Assembly (NCBI GenBank): GCA_018417955.1 | Contig: JACTVC010000023.1 | Location: forward strand, 552,762 to 616,761 | Direction: 5' to 3' | Source: Laccaria trichodermophora | Lineage: Eukaryota; Basidiomycota; Agaricomycetes; Agaricales; Hydnangiaceae | Length of the DNA: 64,000 nucleotides | In this document: positions 33,428 through 43,789 of the stretch, piece after piece | Position numbering within the stretch: the stretch's first letter is position 1 | Layout of the letters: each line of letters begins with the position of its first letter | The notes under the pieces: generated by a model | Told to the model about the DNA's origin: nothing | Databases searched by the model: none | The model's input: the letters and a program-made list of their open reading frames with translations, nothing else | Made by a program: the position numbers and the translations under genes

Positions 33428-34002
33428 TAGTGCTTGAAGGTCCGGTTAATTAACCGGAAAATAACCGAGACCAGACCGGACCTAACTGCAAAAAGACCGG
33501 ACCGCGGTTAGTGGTTAGTCAATTCTGAAAATGAAATAACCGGTTATTTTGCAGTTAACTAACCGTTAAAAAACCGGTTATGACCGGTTAAAATCGACCT
33601 TATTATACCCCTTCAAAACGCATCTAAAAGCATGAGAAACAATAAAAATCTGACAGAGTTATGGTCAAATCTCTAAAATATTGGCCAAAAGAGTATGCTT
33701 TCAAGAATATTATCATAAAATTGTCAATTCTTCACCGAATTTAGCGTTCTTGGGCTTATTTTAAAGCTACGATACATGGCAATAATGTTTACTGCAAGAA
33801 ATATGAGAAATATATGCTGTTTTAATTGATTTTCTATTTTTTCGGTCCTAACTGGTTAGTAACTGCAACTAACCGGTTTTGGTTGGTTATCTTCGGTCCA
33901 GTTAGGTTATTGTGGGTCTGGGAACGAACCCTAACCAGTCTCGGTCTTGGTTAGAGCCCCTGGGCACCCAATAACCTAACCTAACCGGACTTTTAAACAC
34001 TA
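33428..34002. mobile_element. hAT-type MITE, 575 bp (copy 1)
   Basis: The ends are imperfect inverted repeats: TAGTGCTTGAAGGTCCGG at the left against TAGTGTTTAAAAGTCCGG read inward from the right. A perfect 8 bp duplication ATATCCAC flanks it (33420-33427, 34003-34010). The interior is packed with AACCGGTT-like palindromes and has no coding capacity. TAGTG-type termini with 8 bp duplications are hAT hallmarks. A second copy of exactly the same inferred length lies inverted at 38216-39147. Confidence 0.9.
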
Positions 34003-34072
34003 ATATCCACCATCACCAGGATAGAAAACAATTGGTTTACTCTTGACAATGTGAGATACACTGTGATGTGTA

Positions 34073-35968
34073 TCACACAGTATCAGTGTCATTGATATTA
34101 TTTCTAACTCTAGATGGCAAGAATGTGGATGGCAATGCAACTGAAGAAGCTGAGGGATTTAAATCTATGCAGCCTCCATGAGCATCCTGGAGTTTGATGG
34201 TTTTGTCTAAAGATCCAGAAGCAATATGCCTACCATCAGGTGAAAAGACAACTGATTGAACACTTTCATGATGGCCTTTCAATGGATCTCCAAAACTGTC
34301 ACCTGTTACAGCATCCCAGTGTCTAATTGTTTTGTCATGAGAACAAGAAACAATGTACCTCCCATCAGGAGAGAATGCAACTGAAATAACAACATTATCA
34401 TGTCCTATGAGAGGAGTCATCATGCTTTGACCTGTGTAAAAATCCCACACTCTGACAGTTTTATCATAAGATCCAGACACAATATACCTTCCATCAGGAG
34501 AAAAGGCAACAGAGGTAACATCACCCTTATGAGCTATAAGAGGAATCATTATATTTTGACCTGTCAGAGCACCCCATACTCTGATTGTTCTGTCTTGAGA
34601 CCCAGAAATGATGAATCTGCCATCTGGAGAAAAAGAAACTGAATGAATCCAATCACTGTGACCTATGAAAGGATCCAACACACTCTGCCCTGTCAGTGCA
34701 CTCCAGACTCTGACTGTCATATCACAAGATCCAGAGGCAATGTATCTACCATCAGGAGAAAATGCAACAGAAATAACTCCTTTATCATGGCCCTTGAGAG
34801 GATCCATGGCACTCTGACCTGTTAAAGCATCCCAGACTCTGACTGTGCAATCATGAGATCCAGAGGCAATGTATCTGCCACCAGGAGAAAATGCAACTGA
34901 AGTAACCATGTCATCATGACCTCTAAGTGGACCTATGATATTTAGACCTGTCAGAGCATCCCAAATTCTGACTGTTGCATCATTGGACCCAGAGACAATG
35001 TGTCTGCCATTAGGAGAAAATGCAACAGATCTTATCCCATCATTATGGCCTCTTACATGATCTACTTCAGTGTGGCCTGTCAGAGCATCCCATACTTTGA
35101 TTGTATGGTACCCAGATCCAGAAATAATATGCTTGCCATTGGGTGAAAAAGCCACTGAATAAACTGAGCCATCATCATCTTCAAGAGGACTTAACATGCA
35201 GTGACTTGTCAGAGCATTCCAGAATCTAATTATGCAGTTTCCAGCTGCACAAAAAATGTGCTTTCCATCTGGAGAAAAAGCTACTGTGCAGGTGGGATGA
35301 GAGCCTCTAAAAAGAACCATTACACTCTGACCAGAGAGAGCATCCCAGACTCTGATTGTCTTATCATTAGAGCCAGAAACAATGTTTATTCCATCAGGAG
35401 AGTATGCAAGACAATTAACTATCTTATCATGACCAGTAAGTGGATCCATCAGACACTGACCTGTTCCAGCATCCCAGATTCTGACTGTGCAATCACTAGA
35501 CCCTGAAATAATATGCCTGCCACAGGGAGAATATGCAACTGAAGTAACCCAACCACTATGGCCTTTTAGAGGTTCCATGACACTCTGGCCTGTCAAAATA
35601 TTCCATACTCTGATTGTCATATCTTCGGATCCAAAGACAATGTGCCCACCATCTGGAGAGCATACAACTGGGCAAATCCAGTCATCATGGCATTCAAGAG
35701 GACCCATAACACACTGGCCTGTTAAAGCATCCCAGATTTTGATTGTCTTGTCAAAGGATCCTGAGATTATGTGTTTCCCATCATGAGAATATGCAACTGA
35801 ACTCACATAGTCAGCATGGCCTTTAAAATCCATGATATTATGGCCTGTGAGGGCATCCCAGACATGAATAGCTCCCTTGTGATATCCAGAGACAATGTGC
35901 CTGCCATCAGGTGAATATGCAAGTGGACCAATACTAGTCTTTATTCTCAAAAGGCACCTGTCTGGCCA
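34073..35968 (-). pseudogene. NLR-like gene, WD40 part (two seven-bladed propellers)
   Basis: Fourteen WD40 repeats, counted by the ending WD or its variants after GSxDxTxRxW, with HxxxVxSVAFSPDGRYIVSG cores; this is the number for two propellers. The repeats are nearly identical in the second half (VAFSPDGRYI), as in NLR genes that evolve by repeat exchange. The sequence is in frame with the upstream part at 35972 but an in-frame TAG at 35969-35971 (MK-stop-WPDRCLL) cuts the WD40 part off. In fungal NLRs this region is the ligand sensor. Confidence 0.85.
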
Positions 35969-36905
35969 CTATTTCATCTGACCATTCTCAATTGTCAAAG
36001 ATTTTACAAGATGTTTTTTGAAATGAAGAGATATTTTAGAATTTTGTGGTGCAAATGGCAGTGCTGAGATGTAAATGTGTGGTGCTGCTTCAGAGATTGG
36101 CTCAAAAAATGTCATTATAAATTGGTTTGCATCACTTGCAAACTCTGACATACTAGGCTTCAATGCCTATATTTGATTTGTTCATGTCAGTATCATAGTA
36201 GTATACTTTTACAAGACACTTACTTTACACCAAGTTTCAGCCAAAAGCAGTAACTGAGCAGCATGATTTACAGCACCCATCAGACTCATGATTTCTAGCC
36301 AATGTAAAAGATGGTTTTTCAGAAAATTCTCCAATTCAACCATTATCTTCTCTTCCAATGCCCAATCAGAACATTGTTGCAGATAGATTGCCCAGAAGTA
36401 GATTGCATGATCTAGAGCAGTAGATTTCACATTTTCAATATGATCCATCAGGTTTGGAATATCTTCATTTAGGATATGTGATGTTTTGAGATCAAAAAAG
36501 TTAAACTTTAGCTTTGCACTCATAAATTTCATACAACACCCAGCAAGACGGAGACTGTGCTTCTTAGAATCAACCCAAAAAGCCTTAGAGCGCTTTGGGT
36601 CAAGCAGAAAATCTGTAACTGACTGATGACAGATCTGCAAATGGCCACTTTCACTGATAGACAAGAGTGGACGCAGTTGACTGATTACAGACAATACATC
36701 TCGAACCTCTAGAAGCTGTTCAATATCACTGGAACAAAGTGGATTTCCCACAATGACAATGGAGCCCAAAACTGATGACAAGGAATTTTTCTCTGTTTCT
36801 CTTAGACCCTGAAAAGCAGCAGAAATGATATGATGGTACAAGCCATCAATGGCATCAGTCCCTTCTCCAGTATTGGAACATATAACTTCCAGCCTCCCTT
36901 GAATG
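35969..36905 (-). pseudogene. NLR-like gene, winged-helix / linker part
   Basis: Exon 36209-36905 reads GRLEVICSNTGEGTDAIDGLYHHII...VLGSIVIVGNPLCSSDIEQLL...LRPLLSISESGHLQICHQSVTDFLLD, the standard region after NACHT in basidiomycete NACHT-WD40 proteins. It then goes through a helical segment to WCK, an intron (GTAAGTGTCT...AATATAG), and the exon ALKPSMSEFASDANQFIMTFFEPI...IYISALPFAP, the conserved lead-in to the WD40 repeats. Its 5' edge is the CTTGAATG duplication of the foldback. Removing the element joins GGDIQ to GRLEV in frame. The frame ends in a premature TAG at 35969-35971. Confidence 0.85.
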
Positions 36906-38215
36906 TAGTGTTGCCACGGCTCAGCTAGCTGAGAGCTGGCTGATGTAAGCCGGCTAAATTTCCTTAAGTGGCTCAGCTCGGCTTTTAGCTGACTCAAAGC
37001 TGGCTCAAGCCAGCACATAATTTTTAAAGTGATGTGACTATAAATCTGGGTAAATTAGATGCTGTCTACCTGATAGATACACAATGCAATGTATATTTCA
37101 AGCATAGAACTATGATAGAAACTCTAGGGTTTTAAATATAAATATAAATTCGCAAAAAATAGGGGAGGATGTGAGATAGCATAGAAATTGGAGCACATAT
37201 GGATGTCATCTCTTCAGGACCTTCAAATGCGACTAGAATACAATGTAAATGAGCCTTCAATGATGAAAAAAGGTGGAAAGCTGACCGAGATACAGCTTAA
37301 CCCCCCCAAAACCAGAAAATGTGGAATATCTTGAGAGCGTGGAAATGCGAACCTCTTGTCTCTTTGGGACCTTCAAACGACACTATAATAGATTGTAAAT
37401 GAGCCTTAGATCATAAGAAATGATGGAAATTTGACTGACCTAGTGTACTTGCCCCCCCAAACAGAAAATGTAACATTTCTCTAGAACGCAGACACGTAAA
37501 CCTCTCGTCTTTTTGGGACCTTCAAACAACACTATAATAGATTGTAAGCAAGCCTTAGATCATAAGAAATGATGGAAATTTGACTGACCTAGTGTACTTG
37601 CCCCCCCAAACAGAAAATGTAGCATTTCTCCAGAACGCAGACATGTAAACCTCTCGTCTCTTCGGGACCCTCAAACAACACTAGAATACATTGTAAACGA
37701 GCCTTTAACGAAGGAGAGTGATGGAGAACTCACGAAGATAGAGTACACCCTCCTGCTGAAACTTAGCATGACAGATCTCTCAAAAACATGATGGCAGATG
37801 CCTCTCGTCTCTTCAGGCCCTGAAATCGACAGCAAATAGCTGGTAATCAACACTGATTTGGTAGAAATGGTACAGAATTCACCAAGATACAATATAGCCT
37901 CATGGTGTCTATCCAGCACCCATTACATGTTTCTTAGGGCTATTATTGGGCTATTCACATGCCCATTCTTAAGTTATACTATGCAGAACTCATTTATAAT
38001 TGATATGGTACACTACTTAAGTTTATGGTTATACATAAATTGGGGAGGAGGTGGAATGGGAAAGCAAAAGAGCATCTGTCATGTCTGAAGCACTATATAT
38101 CTGAGGCACTTTAGGGCAGGCTCTCATCTAAGCCTGCCCTAAATCTTGAAGCCTGCCCTAGATCTTAACCCGCCCTAAAGTGCCTCGGATATATAGTGCT
38201 TCAGACATGACAGAT

Positions 38216-39147
38216 TAGTGTTTAAAAGTCCGGTTAGGTTAGGTTATTGGGTGCCCAGGGGCTCTAACCAAGACCGAGACCGGTTAGGGTTTGTTCCCAG
38301 ACGCAAAATAACCTAACTGGACTGAAGATAACCAACCAAAACCAGTTAGTTGCAGTTACTAACCAGTTAGGACCGAAAAAATAGAAAATCGATTAAAACA
38401 GCATATATTTCTCATATTTCTTGCAGTAAACATTATTGCCATGTATCGTAGCTTTAAAATAAGTCCAAGAATGCTAAATTCGGTGAAGAATTGACAATTT
38501 TATGATAATATTCTTGAAAGCATACTCTTTTGGCCAATATTTTAGAGATTTGACCATAACTCTGTCAGATTTTTATTGTTTCTCATGCTTTTAGATGCGT
38601 TTTGAAGGGGTATAATAGGGTCGATTTTAACCGGTCATAACCGGTTTTTTAACGGTTAGTTAACTGCAAAATAACCGGTTATTTCATTTCCAGAATTGAC
38701 TAACCACTAACCGCAGTCCAGTCTTTTTGCAGTTACTGTGCCATTTCGATCAATTCGGCAGTAACGCGTAATGGCCCCTCCCAAATTGCCGAAATGTAAC
38801 AGAGGTAACGGTAGTTTTGGCCAAGTGCCGAAACCATTAAAAAAATGTAAAAAAAGCTTTGAAAATCACCAAAAAAACATTAAAAAAATCTCCTGGTCTC
38901 TAATTATTGCGTAGTGCTTTGAGTTAAAAAAATCGTAAACCTTGTGATTTGGATCAGGTTACCTATAAAATTCTCCTCTATCTGCCGAAAAAAATCTATG
39001 TAACAGTCGTCTCCCCCATCTGCCGAAATCAAAATTTCGGCAGGCATGTAACGCGTAACATGGCCTGCCGAATTGATCGAAATGGCACAGTAGGTCTGGT
39101 CTGGTCTCGGTTATTTTCTGGTTAATTAACCGAACCTTCAAGCACTA
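38216..39147. mobile_element. hAT-type MITE (copy 2, inverted), nested in the foldback
   Basis: It is the reverse complement of the 33428-34002 element, beginning TAGTGTTTAAAAGTCCGG and ending GGTTCGGTTAATT-type text then CAAGCACTA. It is flanked by the 8 bp duplication TGACAGAT (38208-38215, 39148-39155). It is 932 bp long; removing the nested mariner-type element and one TA leaves exactly 575 bp, the length of copy 1. Confidence 0.92.
38736..39090. mobile_element. Mariner-type MITE, 355 bp, nested in the hAT MITE
   Basis: The terminal inverted repeats are 26 bp and perfect, starting CTGTGCCATTTCGATCAA. Comparison with hAT MITE copy 1 shows the site was GCAGTTAGGTC; the element split it with TA on each side, so the duplication is TA, as for Tc1/mariner elements. 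It is AT-rich inside with no coding capacity. Confidence 0.9.
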
Positions 39148-40294
39148 TGACAGATGCTCTTTTGCTTTCCCATTCCACCTCCCCCCCAATTTATGTATAA
39201 CCGTAAACTTAAGTAGTGTACCATATCAATTATAAATGAGTTCTGCATAGTATAACTTAAGAATGGGCATGTGAATAGCCCAATAATAGCCCTAAGAAAC
39301 ACGTAATGGGTGCTGGATAGACACCATGAGGCTATATTGTATCTTGGTGAATTCTGTACCGTTTCTACCAAATCAGTGTTGATTACCAGCTATTTGCTGT
39401 CGATTTCAGGGCCTGAAGAGACGAGAGGCATCTGCCATCATATTTTTGAGAGATCTGTCATGCTAAGTTTCAGCAGGAGGGTGTACTCTATCTTCGTGAG
39501 TTCTCCATCACTCTCCTTCGTTGAAGGCTCGTTTACAATGTATTCTAGTGTCGTTTGAAGGTCCCGAAAAGACGAGAGGTTTACATGTCTGCGTTCTGGA
39601 GAAATGCTACATTTTCTGTTTGGGGGGGCAAGTACACTAGGTCAGTCAAATTTCCATCATTTCTTATGATCTAAGGCTTGTTTACAATCTATTATAGTGT
39701 CGTTTGAAGGTCCCGAAAAGACGAGAGGTTTACATGTCTGCATTCTAGAGAAATGTTACATTTTCTGTTTGGGGGGGCAAGTACACTAGGTCAGTCAAAT
39801 TTCAGTCCCAAAGAGACAAGAGGTTCACATTTCCACACTCTCAAGATATTCCACATTTTCTGGTTTTGGGGGGGTTAAGCTGTATCTCGGTCAGCTTTCC
39901 ACCTTTTTTCATCATTGAAGGCTCGTTTACATTGTGCTCTAGTCGCATTTGAAGGTCCTGAAGAGACAAGCGGTTTGCATGTCTGCCTTCCAGAGATATG
40001 TTGCATTTTCTGTTTTGGTGGGGGGTCACTCTGTCTCAGGCAATTCTTAGCTATTTTCTATGATCTTAGGTTCATTTACAGTATATTCTATTACTAGTTG
40101 AATAATATGTACAGACAAAAGTCAATTTTATTGTTTTGAGTGAGCTAGCATGTGTGGTTGATGAGGCTCAAAATCCTGGCTCTAGCCTGCTCAAGTAGTA
40201 GCTGAGCCAGATCCATCAGCTCGGCTCGGCTCGGCTTTAATTTTGGCTCAGCTGTAGCTTGAACCAGCTAAAAGCCAAAGCCGTGGCAACACTA

Positions 40295-42275
40295 CTTGAA
40301 TGTCACCACCCTTATACAAGATGAAGTCCATTGCAGATTTAGCCCAAATGAATAGCCCAGAAGCTTTTTCTACAAGAAATGAAATTTTTTCTAGACCAGG
40401 CCACTTCAAATATAGAGCTGAGGTATCTAAATTAGCCCCTTCAAGAAATCTTGTGGTAAAGTATTTCCAAAGATCATCAGCAGTCTGATCAGAAACTTCA
40501 TCTCCAGCATGAAGATCAATATGATAACTAACAGGTTCCAATGCATTCTGAATATCAGGATAGCAGTGACTTGTAACTAGAAGCTTTAGAGACTTGGAAA
40601 GTTGAGAACAGGATTTTAAAGAAGGCAAGAGTCTCTCATATGAATCACACTCATCCAGAGCATCAATAACAAGAAGAAGTGGCTCCACAGAGCTTTGAGA
40701 CACCTCCTGAAGTGGTTTGACAATGAGATGTTCAAATTGCATGGAAATATCAAGGCCTCTGATGTTAACTTTCTCTGCCTCTAGTGCTTGGGCTATAGAT
40801 ACTTTCAATGCAATGTTTGCCTGAGCAAGATCTAAAGCAAGGCATCTCCATAGATTATCTGGATTCCAAAGCTCAGCCTCATCACAGTGGAAGAAGAATT
40901 GCCCAGAAAAATGTTTAAAGCTAGCCACAACAGTTGAAGCAATTGTTGTCTTCCCAGAACCAGGACTGCCAGAAAGCCAGAGAATGTTTGGCATGCTCAG
41001 ATCATTTACCCATGCTTTAATATCTGTTAGCACATCAACTTGAGTTCCAGGCATGCATCTCTCTGATGGTTTGCTATGTAATGGAGCCTTGAGCTCTTGC
41101 AACCATTTATCTGCCTGAGGAATTGCCTGGTATAAGTTATAAAGGTAACTAGGCTAACATGACTTTCCTTTGATTCCTCTATCATGGCATTGATTTTTTC
41201 TTGAAGTTCCTCAGTATTGTTGTAGTGAACCTGCAAAATGTAGATGTGTATTAGCATGGATATGTCAATGAGAATGTTCACTAACAACTTGTCCAGCAAT
41301 AATTACACTATGATCCATCTGAATATCTTGTGCCCCAGCAAAGACAGTTACTTGAGCTGCTGTAGCACCTTTTCAGATGAACAATAAAAATAAGGGAAAT
41401 TCAGAAGTGTCACTTTCAGCTGATTCACTTACTATCTTGACTGGCCTCCATGGTCCCCAGCTGTTCAGCAGTCTCTGGACTGTCAGCTGTAAAGAATAAC
41501 AAAAAGTGAGGAATAAAAAAATGGATGCTTCAACATACTTTGGAAGTTTTCCTCATACCAAAGAAGGACCTAAACATTGGTTTCAGTGAGCCAATCAAAC
41601 ATAGAGCTATTTTACACACATGGAAAGAGCTCATGATTCCATTCACCTTTCCCTCAAACTTCTCAATATGCTCTGTATCTTGTGTAAAGCTGGGAAATTT
41701 CCTTAAACTCTGCTGGTGAATATCTGAAACACTTTCTTTTAGATGGTCCAAAGCTCTAGCAGAGTATTTGAATTCAAGGGCATTTATGATAACCGTCAAA
41801 GTCACGCACCCTTTCAAATCCTCAAGCCAAGATTGCAAAGCAGATGGAACATGATCCTTGTGAAATTGACAGGTATACCGAATGACCTCCTCAATCTTCC
41901 CAGTAAGATTATCTGAACAAGCGGCCCAGGCTCTCTTGTTAGAGTTGAATTTCTAATTTGGATGTCAGATAGGTCAGATAGATTGATTAGAGCAAAGCCA
42001 AGCACCTTGATGATCTCGATGATATCCAAGGTTTTGACAACAGCCAACTTCAAGGGTGGGAAGGCATCATCAGATGCAGCCACAGCTTCGAGTGTATGAA
42101 GACCGGCGCCTCCGCCGGCAGCTTGCAGACATTGATTTGTGCTGGGATTCAATTCGCTAGTATTCATATTGTTGGTGTTCTTGTTACTGGTAGTAGCGAT
42201 TGCGATTGCGTTCGTGGTGGTGGTGGTTAGGAAGTGACCTGGAAGGAACGATACTGCAGTGTTGCATTGCCTCAT
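40295..42275 (-). pseudogene. NLR-like gene, N-terminal and NACHT part
   Basis: The N terminus (42275 down) has DAFPPLKLAVVKTLDIIEII, an intron (GTGCTTGGC...AATTAG), then NSNKRAWAACSDNLTGKIEE, the helical domain common to basidiomycete NACHT proteins. After short exons (including GAQDIQMDHSVIIAGQVV and AIPQADKWLQELKAPLHS) comes the NTPase: WLSGSPGSGKTTIAST is Walker A, LLLVIDALDEC Walker B, and LLVTSHCYPDI a sensor-like strand. The frame stays open to SAMDFILYKGGDIQ at the foldback duplication. Family role: self/non-self or microbe sensing by ATP-driven oligomerisation; substrate unknown. Together with the two downstream parts it is one gene of about 4.8 kb, interrupted by 3.4 kb. Whether some message is still made is unknown. 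Confidence 0.85.
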
Positions 42276-43789
42276 GCCATGGTCATGCGCCGTATCTATT
42301 TATGAACTTCATTTCGGAAGAATGCTTTCAGACGCTCACGGAAACCCATTGGTTTCTGCAGTCCGAAGTTCCTTGAGATAAGGAAGCCAACCACTTCAGC
42401 GTAGTTACGCAGCCTCCGTCTACATTCCAATTCTCGCTCCAAATTTATTTGCATCAACTGGCACAAAGCACAGTCCTCAGGTATCATTCCGCTCATGACT
42501 CGATGGCGTTAATGACCTGTGTGTCTTTACATGACCCACTGCCCTTTTCGCAATCGAGATTGTAAATTTGGCGCCAATCTAGACCCTACCAAAGACCCGG
42601 GGACTTGCTACTGAAAGCAGATTGCAGCGCACGGCTGCTTGGGAGAAGTATGGTGGTGTAACATTCTTCTTGACGCAGGCCTACCCTAATTGTCCATTTT
42701 AGACCGCAAAGTTCACCCCATCAACAGTGCAGAGAGAAGTTACCCAAGCTTCCCATGTATCATTGTTTGTTGATTTATTGAACACACCGCCCGAAAGCGA
42801 GTTTGATCAGACCTGTCGAACGAACTTGCTAAAATGAGCGAGGGGCGGGAAGCGTCAGAAAGAAACAGATGACAAGGAAGCGACATGCGGAAAGGGTAGC
42901 ACCTGAGAATGAGATCACGGCGATTAGGCAAAACGTTGATACCTTACAAGTTGACGACGGAAGCTATCAGGCCTAACCACGACCACCCAATGACACCCAT
43001 TGCATTCTAAAGGTCAAGGACTCGGGTCCGAGAGTTTGCTGTGCGACGTTCCTTGGACGTCTCACAATCGGCTGAGTTTCTTGTGAGTTTCATTAACCTC
43101 TGTACGTGCCCTGTTCAAATCCTGTTAGTGTCCGGACCACACATGTAGATACAACCCATATACGGCTCCTGAGGTTGGAAAGAGTTCATGGTGCTGGTCA
43201 TTATGATAGTAAGAGGGAGAAGGGATTTGGAATAGAAAAAAAGCGTTACCATTATTGCAATTGCCCGACCATTACGATATCATCGATGGAGCCCCAGCCA
43301 AAATCTGGAGGTGGGGGGGGTGCCGTATAGCACTCCACGATGCTGGGGATTTTAGAACTTATTCAATCATTTAGGCGTTACGGAACTCTGAAGCATCAGT
43401 AGAGTAGTCATCGGTTGTAGGGAGGAGAATACAGTACTGTTGTATCGTATACCTAATTCACATCCAATACATGACGAGCCATTGTGAAAACGACTCCAGA
43501 GTCTAAGTCTCCCAGAAACTACGTGAAGCACCAAATGAGGGCCCATCCCGCAGAACAGAGGGAGACATTCCAAAGAACGTTACCGAGATGAAGCACCAGA
43601 CGAAGGACAATCAGGTAGAGCAAAAAAAGCGGTTGTCCTAGAAAATTGAAGTAGCAGAGGTTCAAGGGAGTCTTTCGCGAACATGACGGATGGCAGAAGA
43701 GACGTGAGGGTGGTGTCGGTGAGGGGTTGTGATCAGCGTGTTGTGGGATATAGTCATGTTTGTTCTTGACCATCATGCACGTCGACCAA
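42276..43789. other. Intergenic with small unassigned ORFs
   Basis: A 66-residue minus-strand frame at 42296-42496 ends ...MGFRERLKAFFRNEVHK just upstream of the NLR start and could be a leader exon or uORF. A minus-strand frame at 43519-43860 has a hydrophobic stretch (FLLYLIVLRLVLHLG). Neither is recognised. Confidence 0.35.

Larger units (their letters stand above)
36906..40294. mobile_element. hAT-like giant foldback element, 3389 bp, inserted in the NLR gene
   Basis: The terminal inverted repeats are a perfect 16 bp TAGTGTTGCCACGGCT, flanked by 8 bp direct duplications CTTGAATG (36898-36905, 40295-40302). GGCTCAGCT-type subterminal motifs crowd both ends. The two halves are inverted copies over nearly their whole length, meeting at a short loop near 38140 (GCCTGCCCTAAATCTTGAAG). 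Without the nested MITE at 38216-39147 the element is about 2450 bp and would fold into one hairpin of about 1.1-1.2 kb. Each arm carries five units of about 150 bp (GGGACCTTCAAAC...GATGGAAATTTGACTGACC...CCCCCCAAACAGAAAATG). The 82-residue frames in the arms (37671-37919 and its mirror 39310-39558) are products of this repeat. No transposase. Confidence 0.9.

Noticed and set aside
38070..38215. A separate small MITE with ends ATCTGTCATGTCTGAAGC
   Set aside because: Removing the nested hAT MITE shows this inverted repeat is simply the centre of the large foldback palindrome.
37671..39558. Two identical 82-residue frames starting MLDRHHEAILYLGEF (37671-37919 minus, 39310-39558 plus)
   Set aside because: They are mirror copies in the arms of the foldback and arise from its 150 bp repeats; no family match and no coding context.
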